Shown in pieces: positions 57,100 through 64,000 of a stretch of DNA of 64,000 bases. Both the position numbers and the translations under genes were made by a program. The notes under the pieces were generated by a model, which searched no databases, was not told the DNA's origin, and worked only from the letters and a program-made list of their open reading frames with translations. Positions within the stretch are counted from its first letter, which is position 1, and the number at the start of each line of letters is the position of its first letter. This DNA is from Spinacia oleracea (lineage: Eukaryota; Streptophyta; Magnoliopsida; Caryophyllales; Amaranthaceae): positions 7,440,001 through 7,504,000 of the forward strand of contig NC_079490.1 of NCBI RefSeq assembly GCF_020520425.1. The letters run 5' to 3'.

Positions 57100-60000
57100 T
57101 CACACTAGGTTATCACTTGCACCATTTTCCACACTTTCAACAGGATTGCCAGCATCCTCTGTCATAGTTTCGTCCCCCTCTTCTGCCTTGTTGATTTGGC
57201 TACCGAGTTTCCCATCTACGCCCTGCGCCTCTATTACAGGCTCTCCATTGACAAAACCATTATTTTCAACAGCTTCTCCGGCATTCTGCTCCTTGGCAGC
57301 TTCATCCGAATTCTCCAAATTGCCATCAACAACATTAGTGTTATCCACATTCTGCTCCTTGGCAGCTTCATCCGAATTCTCCAAATTGCCATCAACAACA
57401 TTAGTGTTATCATCCACATTCTGCTCCTTGGCAGCTTCATCCGAATTCTCCAAATTGCCATCAACAACATTAGTGTTATCATCCACATTCTGCTCCTTGG
57501 CAGCTTCAGACTCTTTAGAAGAATCTTCAAGAGGAGTTTCAGAAGCAAGAGAATTACTTTTTATATCCGCATTTGATGCCACGTCACCATCTACATGAAT
57601 GTCATTTTGTAAACTAACTTCAGGAGCTTCCTCAACCTGCTTAGGCACTGCAAAATTAGATGAATCATCCACTTCCGTAGTGCTTGAAGGTTCAGGAGTT
57701 ATAGATTTCAGAAAAGAAGCCTCTTTAGCTACAAAGGCAGCCAACTCTTCCGTGCATTTCTTTACTTCTATTTCTTCCAATTGTTGAGCTTGCAGTCTGT
57801 ACTGATCCATGACCTGCTGGACCCTTTCCTGTTCAGCAACACGCTCACCGTAACGTTTCTGCAAAGTTTTCTCTACCTCTTTCTGCTTCTGGACTTCTTC
57901 CCAAAGACCTTTGATCCTATATGAAGCTGCCAAATTTTCCTGCCTTTGCAAAGCTAGGAAGCAATCCAATTCTGTCCCACCAGTGTTCATCTGTTTGAAT
58001 GTGAGCTCGATCTGTGTCTTCAATTTATCAGCCCGCATCTGAAACACATGAAATATCATATCTTAGTATCATCTATGTTATTGATATTAGCAAACAATAC
58101 ATGTGCTCTTTTTAACAAATGATTTCACATAAGCAAACAAAAAGAAGACGAAGGCTTGAAACTATGAATCAAACAGCAAGGTGATAAGTCATTCTGGTTT
58201 ATAGAATGTGTAATGAACACCCCATCAGAATGCATTTAGATATAGAACGAAAAAGAAAATGCAACCTCACAGGCAAAACTTCTATGGATAACTATGTTTC
58301 TACAAACACAAACAAGCTAGAAATGCATGCCAGAAAATCGTACATTCAAATCTACTCAAGACCCACATATCCACATAATATGCCAGACGTACATACATAT
58401 TCCCCCTTTAGATCAAACTGTACATCACACAAGCACGCACAGATGCCTGCTGGTTTCCAAATCTCTCTACTCCCAAGGACTTGCCCCACAAAAAACAAAA
58501 ACAAAACAATGTTATACATGATCTTTAATTGCACAACCTGCTAATGATGTATAAGGAACGGAAACATTCCAAGAATACTTCGAATCCAAAGATAATATAC
58601 GAAACATAAAAAGAAAGATGTCGACATTTAACTAGGCACGTACTAATTATCAACATAGTCTGAATCATGGGCTTAGAAATTCAGAAAGTCAGAAAGCCGA
58701 TGTTCAATAGAAATACATGTAGCAGAATGACGGTGTGTTTCGATCTATACGTGACGTCATGCCACTTTTAGTCTGATGTTGCTTAACATATGCTATATAA
58801 GGATGCCGATACCAGCTCTACACAAGCCCCAGAAAAACAAATAAAAACAAACTTTTAACACAAAAACAGGATCAGTAGAACAGAAAAGAGGGCATCACAA
58901 CCAACCTTGTAACCATGAGTAAGAACATCAATCTTTTTCTCAAGCCGTTGTGCCTTTTTATTATCATCATCCATCTTCCTCTTCACATTCTCAAATTCGT
59001 TGCGTAGGGCCGCAAGTTTCTCTACAGTTCCAGCCACACTGGAGAGACCATAAGCATTACGAGTGGGGAAGTACATCAAATCGTTTAAGCAAGTATTGTG
59101 AGCCTCAACAAAATTATCAAGGGTCTCCTCCTGATGTCCCATTGCAACACATAGATACTGAGCCTCCTCCTTAATGAAAGAAGCGGCCTGACATAAAGAA
59201 TCCAGGTATTATATGTCAGAATATGAATTACATAATGATAACACTCATTAAACATTGAACAACAGCAAATGCAGAACTTCAGCCCTTCAGTAGAATTAGA
59301 TACTTGCAGCAAACAGAATCATTTCATAAACAATTGCACCTCACTACATCCTATTTGTTTGAATATGCTCAATACATGGAGCACAAATGGAAATCATGCT
59401 GGGATTGAACGCTGGGAAAAGGAAGGGAGAATAAAGAGGGTTTAACAAACATTTCCACCATTTAACCACATACTTTTACATTGATGAAAATGGCAATACG
59501 TTATTACTTAATATCAGTAGCAGTTATTAATTATTTAAAAGACATACTATTATCCTGTGAAAAAAAGACAGAATATTATATTAAAAATTCATATTTTCAA
59601 ATCCAACAGCATAATCAATAATTTTTCAACAGCATATCCTTCAAATATTACCAAATTGACCACGATTTGACTTATTTTGTAAATATTAAAAATAAAGTCA
59701 TTTCACATTTTCAACCGGCTGCAATTGCACTGTGCAACTCCCTGAAATGAATTGTATTTAGCCAATTTGTCTGAGCTACCAACAGTTAAAAGTTAACAAG
59801 TTTCTCTTCCTGGTTGATACTAGCCTTCTATCAGACATGAATCAGTGTGTAGTCTCATACTAGTAGACACAAAAGGTCAGCACTAGATAAGAACATGAAG
59901 GCTTAAAATATGATGTATCAACAAATGTAATTTCATCTATGCTCATAAGCCTGACAAAATGACAGAATTCAATATGTCCCATGGCTTAATAGTTACTATC

Positions 60001-63000
60001 CCAATTCTCAACATTATTTATTCCGGGGTACAAAAAGGGAAACATATGACTCAATACAACAATACGATACAGATGCACAATACTCCCAATGGCCCCTGAA
60101 AATAATTCCTTCACCCTGAGCAGAAAAAGATCATTCATCGAGCAGGTGCTTTAGGCACAGGGAGATGACAGAAGGCAGACAGATGTGAGTGCAGTAGACT
60201 ACTAGACTGTGGACTTGGTTAGTAGAGAAGAAGAAATCTGTGCAGCTCAAGTTCCTCAGAAGAAGTACCTCATACTCCTTTACTCCGAGGAGGTAGATGT
60301 ACACAAAATTCTAACCATTCAGACCCTACCACCTCGCAATTAATCATAATGAGCTATATGATATTCGGCATATTCATATCCCTCACCCAGAAAAAAGAAA
60401 TGACATACTGCACATAGGGAGCATGGAGAATGAAGTTATTTAATAGCCAAGAGAACAGATGACCTGAGCTGAAGTTCAGAAAAACAGAGAAAGGAGAGAG
60501 ATAAACAAAGACCATATATGAGATCATATCATCATAACCTCTAAATCAAAGTGCTACAATCTCTTCTCCACCCATTCATCTAGATTCTAGACAACCAACA
60601 GTAACAACCCCATGACTCAACACCCAACCTACGCATCTACGATGTAAAGATCTACATAACCTTTTGCTGAAGCATATTAGAAAAGCCATCTCCATAAGAC
60701 AAATTGTTTTATTGTAATACTCCCTCTGTCCCGCAATAGTAGATCACATCTGGTTCGAGGTCCTTTATAAGAAATTAACTTGAAATACTACAAGTCTATA
60801 ATTTCCCTTGACATGTATACAACTGCTGAGAACAAGCATCTTATTATGATGATACGCTTCAAATCCCTGGCCTCTCTCACAAGGACAGGTTCCCCTACGT
60901 TTCGCCGATAACATCCCTGGCCTTTCTCTCTCATGGACAGGTTCCCCTTCGTTTCACCGATAACATCCCTGGCCTTCAGATTCCCGTTCGTTTCGCCGAT
61001 AACATCCCTGGCTTTTTAGCTAGTTCCATTCTCCCTGAATCCAGCTACTATCATGTATCAATAACAGGGTAATGCCCCGTCGAATTAAGTTCAACAGGGA
61101 TGATTCGCACCATTAACTTCAGAACAGGCTTTCGCTTAAATAGAAGTTTGCAACACTTTGGCAACTAGGATCCCTTGTGTTTTGGCAACATAAGTCCAAT
61201 AAACAACAACAAAAAATCTTTATATTTGGCATTTATATCACCTGTAAGGTGTAATGACTCCAGCACAATAGCAAATTGGTCATTGCTCCCTAACCCCACC
61301 CCCACCCCACCCCCCCACCCCCCTCTTCAACCCCAACCCAAAAGAAGTCAAGGAAATTCCTGAAAAGTGAGAAAAGCAATGTAAGGACGTAAAGCACTAG
61401 GACTTTGTATAAGGCAACTTCTCTCTAACGGAAATGACAAGTGAAAACAAGGCTTGTCTTTTCTCCATTCTACTCCAAACAACAGCTGCTATAATACCTA
61501 CTACCTAGTATAAATCCTGCCACTAATAATGTCGAGAATACTAGCCATACCTCTAACCAACTTTCTCCAGACAACAAATGCCAAAAATAAAGAGAGAAAT
61601 AGCCCACTAAGATTTCACACAACACAAACCACAAGGAATTTAACTAGCATGTAGACGCTTTTAGCAGGACTGAGAGAAGCTGAGAGCCTAGGAAAGGGGA
61701 AATCATCAATACTGTAAGAATAAATATATATAAGTGTTCTTGTCAGCATAGACTTGGAAAAAGCAGGTTTCCAATCAAAGGATGAGGATGAAGGAAATTT
61801 AATCATTTCCAACACAAGTGAGAGTAATTGGTTCTAACCACAACCTGTGTAGTGCCAGAATATGTGAAGTGACCAATCAGTCACCTGAAAGTGAAAATCT
61901 GGTTGGAAAAATCTAAAATTAAGATGCTTGCTGGTGTGGACATTCACCAATATGAGCAAGAAAGGGTTCAAGAAATAATTAACCAATAGATTTGCAAGGA
62001 CAGGAATATTTTGTTAAGGAAATGAGATTTGTAGACACCTTCCCAGTTCCCACACTATCTATGACTGTTGGGCTCCAAGGAAATCAGATTTGTAGACACC
62101 TTCCCAGTTCCCACTTCCCACACTAACTGAAGATCCTTATAACTTAGTAACAGGTAGCAAGTGCGGACCAATAATAGATGCTTCCACAGCCAGGAAAGAC
62201 ACTTTTGTACCTCTTTTCTTTACCAAACAACGATCTCTTTAACACCCACTCTTCTGATGCAAGCACTAACTCCGGAAACAAAGTTATGCCTCTCTTATTT
62301 TAAGAAAAACTTAGGTAACATAATTGGTAGAACTATCTCGGCATTTTCAAAACGGGTAATGCTCAATAATACTAGATTCCAGAAAAAGTATCTATGACTG
62401 TTGGGGCTCCAAGGACATAGTCTGATACCCCATCTAAACAAGTCAGCAGTAAGAACAGAATTCTAGCATATTCTATCCACTGGACATGGGGTTAGGTTCA
62501 GAGCTTCGTCTTAATGTGCTCCAGCAAAATTATTATCCCGTAGTCTTACAGGGATGAAAGACTCATGAGCATGAGCCAATCTTGACAGGGATAGAGAAGT
62601 AAGCAAGTAATGCTTCAAAAGAAACAATGAACTTTCAAGGGATGGAAATTCAGACCAGCTGATAGGGCTAGAGAAGTGAGCAAGTAAAATGCTTCATAAG
62701 ATACATTGAATTTTCTGCGATGGAATGTCAAGAGAAGCAAATGAGTTGAAAGTAATCTTCATCAAACTGGCAATTTGTGTGCCTTCCCTAACATCATTTA
62801 ACAAGAAACATAAGGCAACGGCTCTATGGTTCTTTAAGCTAAAAGTGATATTCGACTCTAAGTCCATGAACACAAGGTTCCTTCCATTCAAGAGGAGGTA
62901 AAACAACAATACTTCTTGTGGTGGCTAAATAGTGTATTACTCCTTACAAGTTACAAGTGGAGGGGAAAAAATGATTCTGGATTAATAGCTAATTCAAAAG

Positions 63001-64000
63001 CACAAGCGAGACTCATTGTCTCATTGTATGGTGTAAATGTAGCCAATTCAGGTACCCAAATTCAACACATAATAATTGTAGATAGAAGCAATGCAACAGG
63101 GGGAAAGGGGAAAAAACGAAGTAAAAAACGGTATATTAAAAAGAAAATTACCTCTTTCAGCACATCTTCTTCAAATTCCTCAATGATAGGTACTCCGTTA
63201 GCACTTCGCTTAGATCCCTTCTTTTGCTCTTTATCATTAAGTGGATACTTAGCATTATCATGCTCCAGCAAGCTCAGTAGCTCTTTTCTTACCATTTCAT
63301 CGGCCTGCTCAATGTCAGTAGGAGGGACAAATGAGCTCTTGTCTTCACCCGCCCTCATCAATGAATGTCTAATTAGCTCAACAGAAGCAACTGGAGGTCG
63401 AGGAAGCTCCCTTTGCAGCACTTTTGATCTCTTTCTGAGTAATGCCTGTTGTCTCGCTTCCTCTGCAGCCCTCTCACGAGCTATCCTATCAGACATGTCT
63501 TCTTCAATCTTCTCCTCTGGTTCTTCAGTATCCTCAGGTGCTGGGCGAACAACCACTTCATACTCATTCTTGGGCTCTGGGAGCCCACTTAGGCCGGTAC
63601 GCAGGTTCCTTTTTAGTTCAGCTTGTCTCCGAAGTTCAAGTTTTGCACTATCATGCATATCCAGTTCTTCATTAATACGAAGTTCATCCCTGATAGGAGT
63701 TCCTTTGGGTGTCATACCAAAAGAACTACCATCCCTGGAGGGAGTCATACCAATTCTCGGTGTAAGACCTGCTCCTCCAGGAGTTGCTGAAGGAGTAAGC
63801 ATCGGATTAGGAGTTTGAACATCCCTCTTCTTTGGAGTGACACCAGAAAAATCAGATGGATGCAACTCGGGGTTGTCTCCACCAAGCAATGGTGTTTGAG
63901 ATTCCCTCAGTCTAGCCAAATTTTCAGCTTCCATCATGATAGCATCACCCTTCCCAGCAGGGGTTCTCTGGGGAGTACGCATGGGTGTCATCCCCTGTCG
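57100..64000 (-). CDS. CDC5: CDC5-like spliceosomal Myb protein, C-terminal part
   Basis: CDC5 is a core subunit of the Prp19/NineTeen complex, needed for splicing and, in plants, for microRNA biogenesis and immunity. In this window the gene has exons 63152-64000 (open to the right edge), 58906-59187 and 57100-58038 (TGA). All are in phase 0 and give 689 residues. The two N-terminal Myb repeats lie beyond the edge. Visible parts are the threonine-proline region (MTPMRTPQRTP, GVTPKKRDVQTPNP), which in homologues is phosphorylated, the conserved SFIKEEAQYLCVAMGH to KRKMDDDNKKAQRLEKK block, and coiled-coil-like LKTQIELTFKQMNTGGTELD followed by the ERVQQVMDQYRLQAQQLEE helix. After about 100 residues of this last exon the protein becomes an acidic tail with tandem repeats, longer than I would expect from known homologues. 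The introns are about 3.96 kb and 0.87 kb. Confidence 0.94.
57286..57507 (-). repeat. 69-bp coding minisatellite in CDC5
   Basis: CTGCTCCTTGGCAGCTTC recurs at 57286, 57352, 57421 and 57490 (spacing 66, 69, 69). In protein terms it is EAAKEQNVDDNTNVVDGNLE then NSD, three near-identical copies plus a partial one. One copy lacks a single codon (NVDN instead of NVDDN). All spacings are multiples of three, so the frame is kept. Confidence 0.95.
58039..58905 (-). other. CDC5 intron (867 bp)
   Basis: It is bounded by GTTGG (donor side, minus strand) and TTTCAG. No transposon or other gene was recognised. Confidence 0.7.
60860..61015. repeat. Short tandem repeat in the CDC5 intron
   Basis: ATAACATCCCTGGCC at about 60908, 60960 and 60999 is preceded by GTTCCCCTWCGTTTCGCCG-type sequence. 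A partial unit starts near 60865. Spacing is irregular (about 52 and 39 bp) because units differ in length. Confidence 0.75.
62014..62110. repeat. 61-bp duplication in the CDC5 intron
   Basis: AAGGAAATSAGATTTGTAGA followed by CACCTTCCCAGTTCCCAC occurs at about 62016 and 62077. A third partial copy of CTATGACTGTTGGGGCTCCA is near 62391. Confidence 0.75.

Larger units (their letters stand above)
59188..63151 (-). other. Large CDC5 intron (3964 bp)
   Basis: It is bounded by GTAATTTTC (donor) and TATGTCAG (acceptor) on the minus strand. It contains two local repeats, a C-rich tract (CCCCACCCCCACC-type, about 61294-61323) and a one-ended Stowaway remnant (ACTCCCTCTGTCCCGCAATA at 60719). No second gene is evident. 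Confidence 0.75.

Noticed and set aside
57146..57598. Plus-strand repeated open frame opposite CDC5
   Set aside because: It is the antisense of the CDC5 acidic repeat. The sense frame has clear homology and correct splice sites.

Overview
This window is nuclear DNA of a flowering plant. Genes are split by GT-AG introns, the coding regions are plant families (a DYW-type pentatricopeptide repeat protein, a PIF3-like phytochrome-interacting bHLH factor and the spliceosomal Myb protein CDC5), and most of the sequence is AT-rich intergenic DNA made of nested transposable elements. Very frequent short ACTCCGTA/TACGGAGTA remnants would suit Amaranthaceae/Caryophyllales (spinach, beet or goosefoot relatives), but that is an inference from style, not a proof.

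Layout. 1-4150: a 185-bp tandem repeat split by a Helitron (612-3990) that carries further Helitron 5' ends and a ~258-bp internal repeat. 4728-5077: a decayed Helitron. 5266-6352: a hAT-type element filled with degenerate CCGAACCCG repeats, with an exact 8-bp target duplication. 6423-10656: a Mutator-like element with palindromic GTACAGCC ends. It holds an intact spliced reading frame made of tiny exons that are all joined in the same phase, and the first exon of an opposing gene. 10769-12913: an intronless DYW PPR gene whose start lies 112 bp beyond that element. 14-22 kb: MITEs, a nested palindromic element with 76-bp repeats, and other tandem arrays. 22571-32129: a complete, very young LTR retrotransposon without gag/pol (a LARD), inside an older LTR-like sequence. 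34-46.4 kb: a short Helitron, a poly(A) retroposon with a 12-bp target duplication, a Stowaway with nested insertions, a second hAT element, and a TIR element containing ~1.2 kb of heptanucleotide repeats.

46.4-49.6 kb is quiet intergenic DNA. 50750-54619 is the PIF3-like gene on the plus strand (seven coding exons, 688 residues), with a ~260-bp MITE in one bHLH intron. 55713-56325 is another TIR element carrying TTCAG and heptamer arrays, in the gap between two convergent genes. 57100-64000 is the 3' two thirds of CDC5 on the minus strand (three exons here; the N-terminal Myb repeats lie beyond the right edge), with an unusual acidic tandem repeat near the C terminus.

The genes do not form an operon or cluster: RNA editing (PPR), light signalling (PIF3) and splicing (CDC5) are independent functions. 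The most unusual content is the mini-exon gene inside the Mutator-like element, and the repeated association of TIR elements with expanded tandem repeats. No tRNA, rRNA or CRISPR array was recognised.
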